From: Micromonospora sp. WMMD812 | GTDB taxonomy: Bacteria; Actinomycetota; Actinomycetes; Mycobacteriales; Micromonosporaceae | DNA length: 64,000 nucleotides | Assembly (NCBI RefSeq): GCF_027497215.1 | Contig: NZ_CP114904.1 | Coordinates: 3,246,001 to 3,310,000, forward strand | Direction of reading: 5' to 3' | Shown here: in pieces, positions 35,717 through 43,783 of the stretch | How positions within the stretch are numbered: position 1 is the first letter of the stretch | Layout of the letters: every line of letters begins with the position of its first letter | The notes under the pieces: model-generated | What the model saw: the letters and a program-made list of their open reading frames with translations, nothing else | The model's database searches: none | What the model was told of the DNA's origin: nothing | Program-made: the position numbers and the translations under genes

Positions 35717-35953
35717 GGCATGGATCTTCCCGCATGAATCCCCAGGACGCCGCGCCCGAGAAGGGGCCAGAACCAATCTCGGCCATGGGGAACCCCACGG
35801 ACGGAGCCACGCCTCGGCCAGCGCCCCGGCTGCCGGTCGCGCGCCGCCCCACGGCTTGGGTGGCTTGCGTCCACGATCACGGCACTGCGTTCATGGCTTG
35901 CCGGAACCGTTTCACCGCTCCCGAGCACCCGGGCCATCGGCGGACACACGAAA

Positions 35954-35992
35954 AAGGCCCTGGCTCGGCGTGGAACGCCAGGCCAGGGCCTT
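35954..35992 (-). terminator. Rho-independent terminator of the lost tRNA-Lys gene
   Basis: Arms 35954-35964 and 35982-35992 are perfect 11-bp complements, with a second inner stem (GGCGT/ACGCC, 35967-35979). On the minus strand it is followed by five T residues. It begins 8 nt after the 3' end of the tRNA-Lys fragment at 36000, exactly where a tRNA terminator should be, which shows that the left flank is the native chromosome. Confidence 0.8.
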
Positions 35993-35999
35993 GATCACA

Positions 36000-36043
36000 G
36001 GTGCGCCGCCAGGGACTCGAACCCCGAACCCGCGGATTAAGAG
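36000..36043 (-). other. attL-type site: 3' part of tRNA-Lys(CTT)
   Basis: Read on the minus strand it starts in the anticodon loop (C-T-CTT-A-A), continues through the T-arm (GGTTCGAGTCC) and ends at the acceptor GGCGGCGCACC. The 5' half of the tRNA is absent, so this is not a working tRNA gene. An identical 44-bp copy is at 43784-43827. Such duplicated tRNA 3' ends are the core att sites of tyrosine-recombinase elements. Confidence 0.88.
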
Positions 36044-36129
36044 ACACGGGTGATTCGGCGGCCTCCCCCCTACCACCTCGGATCGGATACGTGTGGGAGG
36101 TCGGCCCCGTGCGATGTCGCGTGCTGTTG

Positions 36130-36149
36130 TTGCTGTCGGCGTTGCTGTC
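36130..36149 (+). repeat. Pair of TTGCTGTC repeats, probable integrase arm sites (left end)
   Basis: TTGCTGTC at 36130-36137 and 36142-36149, 12 nt apart. The same pair with the same spacing and orientation occurs at 43703-43722 inside the other end of the island. This fits arm-type binding sites of the island integrase. Confidence 0.6.
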
Positions 36150-36151
36150 GC

Positions 36152-36577
36152 TTACTCGATGGGGCGGCCCTTCTGGTCTCGCTTCCGCTTGCTGACGTCT
36201 TGAGCTAGGCCCACCGCGCCGAGGGTGAAGACGAAGGCAACCGCAACCAGTCCGAGCAGCCACCATCCACCCTCGCGGATGAACCAGATACCTCCGAAGG
36301 TCGAGGAGGCGATGAGGATGAGGGCGAGCGTGACACCCAAGGGATCCCGCCGACGCTCCTTCGCCGCCTCGATCTCATCGAGCGTTGCAAGGATGTGCCG
36401 TTCAAGCTTCTGCCTCACGGGTCCATCGGGGATCTGGGTCAGAAGTTCGACATCTAGCCTCAGATCGTCCCTTCGTGTCCTCCGGACCTGACGCGAACCC
36501 AGTAGGGGCAACACTGCGGCAAGCGCACCTAGTACGCCAACGATGATTTGCGCGACGAGATCCAAGCTCACGGCCAC
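36152..36577 (-). CDS. Small membrane protein (141 aa), unknown
   Basis: MAVSLDLVAQIIVGVLGALAAVLPLLG is an N-terminal helix. A charged middle (RRTRRDDLRLDVELLTQIPDGPVRQKLERHILATLDEIEAAKERRRDP) follows, then two more hydrophobic segments (LGVTLALILIASSTFGGIWFI and WWLLGLVAVAFVFTLGAVGLA) and a basic tail. Third-position GC is lower than in the core. It is cargo of the tRNA-Lys island; I do not recognise it. Confidence 0.75.
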   Translation of the reverse strand: MAVSLDLVAQIIVGVLGALAAVLPLLGSRQVRRTRRDDLRLDVELLTQIPDGPVRQKLERHILATLDEIEAAKERRRDPLGVTLALILIASSTFGGIWFIREGGWWLLGLVAVAFVFTLGAVGLAQDVSKRKRDQKGRPIE

Positions 36578-36758
36578 GCAGGCTACATCCTCTAGACAAG
36601 GGCCTGGCCGCGTGAGCTAGTCGATGGCCGGCAGGCAACAGGCAACGCGGCGCTCGCTGTTGAAGCGGAGACGGGGACGGCCGACACCGCAACGCAAGGT
36701 CCGGGTTGCGTGGCGGCCAGCGGGGACCGTTCGGGTATTTGTGTCCAGATCTATGGAA

Positions 36759-37613
36759 TTAGCGACAGGCGGGCTCGCCTCCACCTATGTACTTGTTAAG
36801 CTGCGTCCGGTAGCTCTCGGATGCGGTTAGATCGGCAATTAGCCTTGCGTTCTTGTAGTGCCGATGTGCCTCACTACAGGCCCGAGCCCGCCGCTCCAAT
36901 CCTGCCCAAAAGTACTCGCTATACGCTTGACTGTATACGCGATCATCATGGGGAGCGGCTGGGGCTGAATCAACAGCAGACTGCATTGCCTTGCGACCTT
37001 CGTTCAACTTTCCATCGGCAAAGAATGCGCTGCCCTGTATTCGATACAGGGCAGGATGAGTAATTCCGTCCGCCCTTTTCGAACTTCCAATCTCGGCGAT
37101 CTCCCGGCTTTCTGCGTATCTATTGGAAGAATAGAAGGCTTGAGCAACAATTAGGCATTCGTGGGCAGACACCTTGTCGGGGATCGCTCGAATAAGATCT
37201 GCCGCTTGTTGCGCCAACGCAACTCTTTCCCCGTCCAAACCAGCGGTAGCGCGCCTAGCCACCACCTGGCCCTGGTCATTCTTGACATCGCCACCATCGC
37301 CTCTAGACAGGTCGGAGATCCGCTGTATCAGCTGCCCCAATTCCGATCGAGCGTCTTGCGCATCCTGCTCGACACCCTGACGATAGGTAAGGTACGCGGA
37401 GCCTCCAGAAATAATCAGAGCAAGAATCGCAACGACAACGCTCGCCTCTTTGTACCAGGTCCCGCGCCTTTGGCTCTCCTGCTGCAGGTCGGCAATCCTT
37501 GCCTCCACCAAGGACAACCGTTCTTGCAGGGCGGGTGCCAGGGGCGGCGATGCGGACATCGGATCGACGGCCTGCCCCTGACGAGGGACCCAGCGGCGTC
37601 GGCTTCTACTCAC
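36759..37613 (-). CDS. Membrane-anchored protein with TPR-like C-terminal domain
   Basis: 284 residues from GTG 37613, preceded by AGAGGTGA. A basic N-terminus and a short coiled-coil (LQERLSLVEARIADLQQESQRRG) come before one transmembrane helix (EASVVVAILALIISGGSAYL, about 57-77). The remaining ~200 residues are helical with TPR-like spacing (IVAQAFYSSNRYAESREIAEIG and LYRIQGSAFFADGKLNEGRKAMQSAVD). GC is clearly lower than in the core, so it is horizontally acquired. An island cargo gene of unknown role. Confidence 0.8.
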   Translation of the reverse strand: MSRSRRRWVPRQGQAVDPMSASPPLAPALQERLSLVEARIADLQQESQRRGTWYKEASVVVAILALIISGGSAYLTYRQGVEQDAQDARSELGQLIQRISDLSRGDGGDVKNDQGQVVARRATAGLDGERVALAQQAADLIRAIPDKVSAHECLIVAQAFYSSNRYAESREIAEIGSSKRADGITHPALYRIQGSAFFADGKLNEGRKAMQSAVDSAPAAPHDDRVYSQAYSEYFWAGLERRARACSEAHRHYKNARLIADLTASESYRTQLNKYIGGGEPACR

Positions 37614-38338
37614 AAATCACCTCTGTCTTCGGCGACTCTTCGTCACTGTAGGAAAAGGCGTCAAGCCTCGGTAGGTCGACGCGCCATCCCGTCTGCCATC
37701 GACCCGCCTCCTAGGGAGCCGGCCGCCGCCCGGCCCGCCACGTCAAGCGGACCTTGACTGCCCGCACGGACGCTGGCGGGCCGGGCAGTGGCCTGCTCGA
37801 CTTGCCCGGGTCGATGGCAGGCGGGATGGCCTACCGCAACCACCCACGGACCGCGACCGCCGGCGGCGCCCCGGCCATCCTGGAGCCGGAGCGCCCCCGC
37901 CGGAGGCGCAGTAGCCGCAACCCCGCGACCGCCGCCAGCTCGCCGACGCGGGCGGCGTGCGCTCCCCTACGCCGCGCGGGCTCGTGGCCACGCGGCCAGG
38001 CCGGCTGCCGGCCCACCACACCACCGGTCAACGGTCTGTCCGTCTGCGGCGGCCCTTCGGGCTTCCCGCTGTCCGCGCCAGCCGCCGGGCGTCGGGCGTG
38101 ACGGTCGCAGAGCGACAGCGGCAGCGGCCGGCGCGCGCCCTGGCGGCGGCGCGTGCGGCCCGTTGCGGGCCGCCTTGAAGACGTACAGAAACTTTGAACG
38201 GGGATTCGACGGCAGCCGGTGTCCTCCGTCGACTGATGCGCGACACTCGTCTGCCAGCTGATCTGCGACACCCAGTGCGTTGATCACGGCATGAGAGTGC
38301 GCTGTTCGGGTGTTGGCTTTTCGCGCAGAATGTGGCTC
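37614..38338. other. Noncoding-looking 0.7-kb stretch with a strong hairpin
   Basis: Very GC-rich and open in several frames, but no frame shows codon-position bias or a family I recognise. A perfect 8-bp hairpin with a 3-nt loop (38155-38173, GCGGCCCG-TTG-CGGGCCGC) may be a terminator. The region could contain the decayed remains of an element gene. Confidence 0.45.
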
Positions 38339-38896
38339 ATGCTCAACGGTGCGAATATCACAGTCGTTCTTGTGCCGCACTGTGCGTCCGTATCTCGTGA
38401 CGGGTGGGCCGGGAACCACGACGATCGCCCGCTGAGCGGTGCCGGGCGGGAGCAAGCGCAAGCGCTGGCGCGCGCGATCGGCACCGGCATCGAAGCGATC
38501 TACACCAGCCCGGCGTTGCGCTGCCGGCAGACCGTGGAGCCGCTGGTCGCGGCATCCGGGTTGGAGCTCGTCGAGCTACCCGAGCTGTATGAGGCGGAAG
38601 GCTTTCATCAACCTGCCGAGTGGGTCGAGGGGGTGTTCGCGCCGATGGGTGCGGCGGTCGCGGGCGCCTGGACCGCCGGTCGGACGCTCGGCGCCCTCGC
38701 CCGGATGGTCGGTACCCGGGTGGGTGGCAGCGTCGTGGCCTGCTCTCACGGTGACGTCATTCCGGTCCTGCTGTCCTCGCTGGCCGGCGCCTACCGCACG
38801 CCGCTGCCTTCGCTGGCGAACCGCGGCGGTTGGTACGCGTTGCAGTTCGCCGACGGGGGACTCGCTATGGCCAGTCACTCGGTAGGCGATTCCTGA
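38339..38896 (+). CDS. Histidine-phosphatase-fold protein with altered RHG motif
   Basis: About 185 residues. The fold is clear from ALARAIGTGIEAIYTSPALRCRQTVEPLVAASGLELVELPELYE and from the second catalytic His in VVACSHGDVIPVLL. The N-terminal signature, normally R-H-G/A, reads VVLVPHCASVS here, so the phosphate-binding Arg is Pro while the His is kept. Activity may be changed or lost. The second Arg (SPALRCRQT) is present. ATG 38339 or 38330 is possible; neither has a clear Shine-Dalgarno. Confidence 0.8.
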   Translation: MLNGANITVVLVPHCASVSRDGWAGNHDDRPLSGAGREQAQALARAIGTGIEAIYTSPALRCRQTVEPLVAASGLELVELPELYEAEGFHQPAEWVEGVFAPMGAAVAGAWTAGRTLGALARMVGTRVGGSVVACSHGDVIPVLLSSLAGAYRTPLPSLANRGGWYALQFADGGLAMASHSVGDS

Positions 38897-39032
38897 ACGC
38901 GTACTCACATCGATATGACAGGACGTTGCGCCAACTGATCTGCGACGCCTCAGCGCGCTGATCGCGGCCACTCGCGGAAGCATGATGGTGCGCCGGATCG
39001 CGACCTACTCCGTTTGCCCATAGCGTGCTCCC

Positions 39033-39545
39033 GTGAGCGAGGTTCAGAACAGCCGGACCATACGTCTATCCAAGATCAAACGTCCTGGTGGCATCTTCTG
39101 GTTCGATCTCGAGCCGGTCGGTCAGGACCGTGACGGGACCTGGTTGCGAGGCCTGGCTGGTTCGCCATGGGGTGCTCCGCATGACAGTGGCGCTCTTTCG
39201 GTACCCGTCGTGGTCCTGCTCGCGGCGAACCGCCCCTGGGTTGCATGGTGGGTTGGGGACCCTACTGATCGGCGGCTTGAGATCGACGTGTGCCTCCCGC
39301 CGGAGCCGACCGAAGGAGGCTGGCGGTATATCGATCTCGAACTGGACCCAGTGCTCCACGAGCGAGATTCGCGTGTCGAGATCGAGGACTGGGACGAGTA
39401 CGAACAGGCGTGCCGCGACGGCTGGATGAGCGCGGATGACGCCAAGCTCGCACAGTCCACGGCCGAAGATCGGGCCGGGGCACTCCGGCGCCGGGACGAG
39501 CCCTGGCAGGAGCGCAGATGGCAGTTGCTCACTCAACAGCCGTGA
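39033..39545 (+). CDS. DUF402-domain protein
   Basis: 170 residues. The core WWVGDPTDRRLEIDVCLPPEPTEGGWRYIDLELDPVL with VEIEDWDEYEQACRDGWMS matches DUF402, a small beta barrel found in nucleoside-diphosphate phosphatases (Ntdp) and RNase-linked proteins. Acidic metal-ligand residues (EIDV, DLELD, EDWDE) are present. GTG 39033 lies 6 nt after TAGCGT, a leaderless-type start. The product is probably a nucleotide phosphatase, but this is inferred from the domain only. Confidence 0.85.
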   Translation: MSEVQNSRTIRLSKIKRPGGIFWFDLEPVGQDRDGTWLRGLAGSPWGAPHDSGALSVPVVVLLAANRPWVAWWVGDPTDRRLEIDVCLPPEPTEGGWRYIDLELDPVLHERDSRVEIEDWDEYEQACRDGWMSADDAKLAQSTAEDRAGALRRRDEPWQERRWQLLTQQP

Positions 39546-39810
39546 GGACTGAGATGCCGCCCGCTCGCTCATCGGCATGGCCGGGCCTTTGCGTCGCCGA
39601 CCTGTCGCCCCTAGCGTGCTGGATCTGTCGCACATCACCTGGCGGAGCTGCGTTGCACATCAGTTGTCGGATCACATTCGACGGCAGCCGGCTGTGTCCC
39701 GTCACGGGACATGCTTGACAGGGCGCGTCCCACCAGATGCTTGACATGATCGATATTCGGCTTCTTCATCGCGTGATGGTTGCGGGCATCGCGGGCTGGG
39801 GAGGCCGGGA

Positions 39811-40290
39811 TTGGCGCTGGTGGAGTTGTCGATCGTGGAGCAGCGGTATCGCGCGGTCCTCGCCGTGCAGGCCGGAGAACCGGTCGTGGAGGTGGCAGCC
39901 CCGACCGGGGTGTCACGGCAGACGATTCACACGTGGCTGGCCCGCTATGCCGACGTGGGACTCGCGGGTTTGGAGGATCGGTCTCGCCGGCCTCAGGGGT
40001 GTGCTCATCAGGCGTCGCCGGAGGTGGAGGCGTTGGTGTGTGAGCTGCGCCGGCATCATCCGCGGTGGGGTTCCCGCAGGATCGCGTTCGAGTTGGGCCG
40101 GTATGGCTGCCCGGATCCGGTGCCGTCGCGGATGACGGTGTATCGGATTCTGGTCCGTCACGGGCTGATCGAACCGGCGAAACGCCGCCGAGGGCGGAAG
40201 GACTATGTCCGCTGGCAGCGGGGCCCGGCCGATGGAGTTGTGGCAGATGGACATCGTCGGCGGGATCATGCTCGCCGACGGCACCGAGAG
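39811..40290 (+). pseudogene. IS481-family transposase, truncated and frameshifted
   Basis: The first ~130 residues are typical: VELSIVEQRYRAVLAVQAGEPVVEVAAPTGVSRQTIHTWLARYADVGLAGLEDRSRRP (N-terminal HTH) and RRHHPRWGSRRIAFELGRYG. After YVRWQR the frame shifts, the start of the catalytic domain (PMELWQMDIVGGIMLADGTE, with the first catalytic Asp) appears in another frame, and then homology ends at about 40290. The other catalytic residues are missing. What follows (RYDFADEASARSMVDRMMKTS) belongs to something else I do not recognise. Confidence 0.8.
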
Positions 40291-40499
40291 GTCAGGTACG
40301 ACTTCGCGGACGAAGCATCCGCCCGCTCAATGGTTGACCGGATGATGAAGACCTCGGCTGGCACGTGGCGCGACCTCACGGAGGCGGTCCGGCGGCACTC
40401 CAACCGCCTGCGCACGGACTAGGGCTGACAAGGATCGACCGAACACTGGTTCAGGCCAGGTCGGCTAGCACTTCCGGGCTAGCCGATCGAGAGCTGGGC

Positions 40500-41279
40500 G
40501 TGACCCACGGGATCGACGGCAACACCTACCCTGACCCAGTGGTTGCGGCTGAACTTCCGAAGGTCACCGACTGGATGCAGGCGTGGGGAAGCCTGCTGGG
40601 GGTCGGCGTATCTACCCTCGCAGTGATCATTACTGGCCTGCTCCTGCGGCATGAGCTGCGCGCCCGGCGAGAAGACAAAGATGATTTAGATGCCGCGCAG
40701 GCTCGTCTCGTCTACGGCGACATACATGGGCCAGTTGAGGAGAATCGCCGAGTCGTATCGGCAGAACTAGGGGTTACGAACTTCAGCGACGGACCTATAC
40801 ACGATGTATGGGTGACCATCGAGGACAGTCGCGAACAGAATCGGCCGACCTTTTATGCCCGTTCGAATCCGATGCATAAGAGGATAATTGCGCCAAAACG
40901 CGGAGTTTCAGAGCTTCACGTGTTCAGGGGGCCAGTGGACCTGGTGGACCTCACAAGGTTCGCTGAGGTCAAGGTGGTGTTCGTCGACGCTGCGGGTCTT
41001 GGTTGGCGGAGGGTCGGAGATGGGCAGCCCGAGCGGTTGAGGCCGAGGGCCGAACCGGGTATCTCTTTCCGATCCACCCTGTGGAACTACCTCTGGTTCC
41101 TCTCGAGGCCAGCGCGGCGGCTTCGAGTCGGCCTCCAGAGACTGCGTTCCGCCTCCATCTCGAACATGGAAGAAAGAATCGCAAAGCGGCAGGGTCGCGC
41201 ATTCTGGACTGGTGTGAGCCAAACGACAAAGGGAGATATCTCCGCGCCGACGTCTGGTGGTCCGAATCGAAGGCGCTAG
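40500..41279 (+). CDS. Hypothetical protein with one membrane helix
   Basis: 259 residues from GTG 40500. A single transmembrane helix is visible (LLGVGVSTLAVIITGLLL, about 35-53), then a helical linker and a beta-rich domain (RVVSAELGVTNFSDGPIHDVWVTIED ... APKRGVSELHVFRGP). The tail is basic. Codon use is less GC-rich than the core. Similar one-helix proteins are common in defence islands and integrated elements; there is no catalytic motif. Confidence 0.75.
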   Translation: MTHGIDGNTYPDPVVAAELPKVTDWMQAWGSLLGVGVSTLAVIITGLLLRHELRARREDKDDLDAAQARLVYGDIHGPVEENRRVVSAELGVTNFSDGPIHDVWVTIEDSREQNRPTFYARSNPMHKRIIAPKRGVSELHVFRGPVDLVDLTRFAEVKVVFVDAAGLGWRRVGDGQPERLRPRAEPGISFRSTLWNYLWFLSRPARRLRVGLQRLRSASISNMEERIAKRQGRAFWTGVSQTTKGDISAPTSGGPNRRR

Positions 41280-41350
41280 CCGTACCATCGCCTTAGTATG
41301 GCCCTGGCCTTCTGGAGCCGCGTCAAGTTGACCGGCAAGAGGCCGCCTCT

Positions 41351-42247
41351 TCAGCGGTATCGGTACTCCGGATAGCGCGGCCATTGGATGGTCTGGCCTA
41401 GCATACGCAAACCATCCTCCCTCGTGTGGTCGTCGATTACCTTCGCTAGTGCGCTAAGTCTCATCATGTTCTTCGGGCTCGGCAACAACACGTTGTACGC
41501 ATCCAATCCCACCACAATTGATTCCACCGGATCCTTCATCAGCGCCAGTACCCGACGCCCCTTAGGGGCATCGGCATCGCGCGCGATCCGGATTGGCGTC
41601 GTGCAGGTGCCCGGCTTGTCCAAGCAGTCACGCAACTCCGCCATAATCGGGTTGATGATGTAGGGCAGCCCAAAGGCACAGAAGGCCACCAAATAGGCGG
41701 ACCGAATCCACGACAAGTTCGCTCGGGCATCGCTGATCTTTTCCACCCGAACCTTGAAGGTGAGGGGCGGACTCGTCGTCTCGCTGTCCACGAATTCGTT
41801 TAGTTTGGCAATGTGCTGGTCACGAACCAGGGGGTGGTTCTGTTTGTCGACACCTTGAATCCTCAGCGTCCCGTTTTCAAACCATGCGCTCCCCCGCAAC
41901 GGGATTCCGTCGGCGTCCATCACGACGCGGTACCGCTTTGAGGTCGCTTTGGTATCAAGAAACTGGATCAAGTTCTCTCGGTTGGCGGCGTATACGTCGA
42001 GTTGTTCGCCGGCCTTGTTGTTGCAGCTTCGACAGGTCAGCAGGGTGCCTCTGCCACCGACCGAGTCCGCCGGGACGTGCTCGATTGTCAGTTCTCGAGA
42101 GTCAAGTGCGTCGGGACCGAAGGCCCAGCAGCAGCACGGGCAGCAGTACCAGCTCCCGTCTGGCACCTCGACCTGACCTGGACGCAGGTCAGCGAAATCA
42201 CGCAGCGCCGCCGCGCCCTCGTCGAACCAACGCCGACGGACTTTCAT
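41351..42247 (-). CDS. HNH endonuclease-like protein
   Basis: 298 residues from ATG 42247. A cysteine-rich N-terminal region (SWYCCPCCCWAFGPDAL) is followed by LTIEHVPADSVGGRGTLLTCRSCNNKAGEQLD. The IEHV His, the TLLTCRSCNNKAG segment and the two CxxC pairs are what a zinc-braced HNH nuclease shows. The C-terminal 190 residues (RVEKISDARANLSWIRSAYLVAFCAFGLPYI and onward) form an unknown domain, as in HNH-effector defence proteins. It has low GC, is island cargo, and is divergent to the HD gene. Confidence 0.8.
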   Translation of the reverse strand: MKVRRRWFDEGAAALRDFADLRPGQVEVPDGSWYCCPCCCWAFGPDALDSRELTIEHVPADSVGGRGTLLTCRSCNNKAGEQLDVYAANRENLIQFLDTKATSKRYRVVMDADGIPLRGSAWFENGTLRIQGVDKQNHPLVRDQHIAKLNEFVDSETTSPPLTFKVRVEKISDARANLSWIRSAYLVAFCAFGLPYIINPIMAELRDCLDKPGTCTTPIRIARDADAPKGRRVLALMKDPVESIVVGLDAYNVLLPSPKNMMRLSALAKVIDDHTREDGLRMLGQTIQWPRYPEYRYR

Positions 42248-42457
42248 GCTCACGGTCACAGTGTTGATGATCTGCCCTGGCCGAGCCGAGCAGCAACCTC
42301 GACAACCGGCGGAAAGCCGCCGAGCCAACGCCGGCCCCGCGTGAGGCCGATTCGTCCTGATCATGTTGATACTAGGCTTCCAGTCTTCTACAGGCTCCGC
42401 TCACTCGGCATCCGGACGGGTTGGTGTTTGACGGTGACGACTCCGTACGCTGATGGC

Positions 42458-43021
42458 ATGCCCGCCTTCGTCGACGCCGCTCGCGAGATTGCGCGACTGA
42501 AGCTTGAGGTTCCCCTGCCTCGGCGATGGAGCCACGTCAGGGCGGTAGCCGCAAAAGCTCGGAAGGTCAGTCAGGCAATACCACCCGAGGACCGTGACGT
42601 TCTCGTGGCGTCTGCATGGCTGCATGACGTCGGACACAGCCCAGAACTCGTCGATACAGGCTTTCACTCACTCGATGGCGGTCGGTGGTTGAAGGGTCAA
42701 GGGATCGACGAGCGGGTAGCTGCGTTGGTAGCTCACCATTCCTGCGCCTGGTTAGAAGCGGAGGAACGTGGGCTGGGCAAGGCTCTTGCGGAGGAGTTCA
42801 CCCGAGAACAGTCGGCCGTGGCCGACGCTCTTTGCTTCTCAGACATGACTACGGGGCCGGATGGCCAGGACTTTGAGGTACTAGAGCGGCTTGCCGAAAT
42901 ACGCAGCCGCTATGGTCCGGATCATCTCGTGACTCGCTTCATCCTCAAGGCGCAGCCTGAAATGATCACTGCGGTTCGCCGGACTCAAGCGCGTCTGTCC
43001 GCAGCACCTCAACCGATGTAG
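42458..43021 (+). CDS. HD-domain phosphohydrolase
   Basis: 187 residues. The HD set is complete: RRWSHVRAVAAKA (first His), ASAWLHDVGHSPEL (HD pair), VAALVAHHSCAWLEAEERG and ALCFSDMTTGPDG (last Asp). It probably hydrolyses a nucleotide or other phosphate ester. ATG 42458 follows TACGCT at 6 nt. Its end overlaps the convergent NUDIX gene by 13 bp. Confidence 0.88.
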   Translation: MPAFVDAAREIARLKLEVPLPRRWSHVRAVAAKARKVSQAIPPEDRDVLVASAWLHDVGHSPELVDTGFHSLDGGRWLKGQGIDERVAALVAHHSCAWLEAEERGLGKALAEEFTREQSAVADALCFSDMTTGPDGQDFEVLERLAEIRSRYGPDHLVTRFILKAQPEMITAVRRTQARLSAAPQPM

Positions 43022-43485
43022 GGCTTGCTGCGCTCCTCAAGACCATGCTTGATGCGGAGTTGCGTCGAGGGATGGATGTCTAGGTCGCCGATCTGGTCGA
43101 GCGGGACCCACCGCACGTCAGCAGACTCATCGCTCGGCGTCAGCGTGCCGCCACGGGGCGCGGCCCGGAAGCAAAGCGAGAACTGCTGCCGAACCTCACC
43201 GTCTGAGTACTCGACGACGTGGGCAGGGTCGGAGTAGACCCCGACAAGCCCGATGACCCGGACGTCGATGCCGGTCTCTTCCCTGGTCTCGCGGACGGCA
43301 GTCTGGGCGACAGTCTCCCCGATCTCCTGGCCGCCGCCCGGCAGGGACCACAGATCGTTGTCCGTGCGATGGATCAGCAGCACGCGACCGCGGTCGTCTC
43401 GTACGAACACAGAGACAGCCACAACGATGCTGTTGGCCTTCGGTGCGTCCGGGTCGTGGTAGTGCTCGATCAGATGTCCGGCCAA
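43009..43485 (-). CDS. NUDIX hydrolase
   Basis: 158 residues with a complete Nudix box GGGQEIGETVAQTAVRETREETGI and flanking strands (VVAVSVFVRDDRGRVLLIHRTDNDLWSLP). It probably cleaves a nucleoside diphosphate linked to X. The start is unusual: the only good candidate is TTG 43485, and the integrase remnant begins within about 5 bp of it on the other strand. The recombination that cut the integrase may have replaced the original ATG. Confidence 0.87.
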   Translation of the reverse strand: MAGHLIEHYHDPDAPKANSIVVAVSVFVRDDRGRVLLIHRTDNDLWSLPGGGQEIGETVAQTAVRETREETGIDVRVIGLVGVYSDPAHVVEYSDGEVRQQFSLCFRAAPRGGTLTPSDESADVRWVPLDQIGDLDIHPSTQLRIKHGLEERSKPYIG

Positions 43486-43487
43486 TC

Positions 43488-43697
43488 CGCTTTCATGATC
43501 TCCGGCATACCTGCGCGACGCTGCTGCTGGCTGCAGGCGTGTCCCCGAGAGTCGTCATGGACATCCTCGGCCACTCACAGATCGCGGTGACCATGAACAT
43601 CTACGGGCATGTCATGCCAGCCATGCAGCAAGAGGCGGCAGGACACATGGACGCGGCACTCACTGAGCCTGAGACGGGTGATGACGCTGACGAGTGA
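43488..43697 (+). pseudogene. C-terminal remnant of a tyrosine recombinase (integrase)
   Basis: About 70 codons remain: IRFHDLRHTCATLLLAAGVSPRVVMDILGHSQIAVTMNIYGHVMPAMQQEAAG. They hold the catalytic HxLRH box (HDLRHT), the LGH box and the tyrosine (NIYGH). The N-terminal two thirds, including the first catalytic Arg, are gone; the frame upstream is unrelated. The stop lies 87 bp before the att core at 43784, the normal place for the integrase of the island. Confidence 0.85.
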
Positions 43698-43702
43698 CCT
43701 CG

Positions 43703-43722
43703 TTGCTGTCGCCGTTGCTGTC
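43703..43722 (+). repeat. Pair of TTGCTGTC repeats, probable integrase arm sites (right end)
   Basis: TTGCTGTC at 43703-43710 and 43715-43722, same unit, spacing (12 nt) and orientation as at 36130-36149. They lie between the integrase remnant and the att core. Confidence 0.6.
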
Positions 43723-43742
43723 ACTCGCGCCGGAACGACATC

Positions 43743-43773
43743 TGGGCACCCACTCGTAAGGAGTGAATGCCCA
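43743..43773. terminator. Hairpin next to the right att core
   Basis: Arms 43743-43755 and 43761-43773 (TGGGCA-N2-CACTC and complement, two mismatches, 5-nt loop) lie 45 nt after the integrase stop. Either the integrase terminator or part of the att region. Confidence 0.45.
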
Positions 43774-43783
43774 GTTGATTGCT

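Noticed and set aside
36000..36043. A functional tRNA-Lys gene
   Set aside because: Only the part from anticodon loop to 3' end is present; the flanking bases cannot form the anticodon stem, D-arm or acceptor 5' strand. The same applies to 43784-43827.
37754..38261. Gene in the GC-rich stretch before the histidine phosphatase
   Set aside because: All frames are open in parts, none has third-position bias or a recognisable domain.
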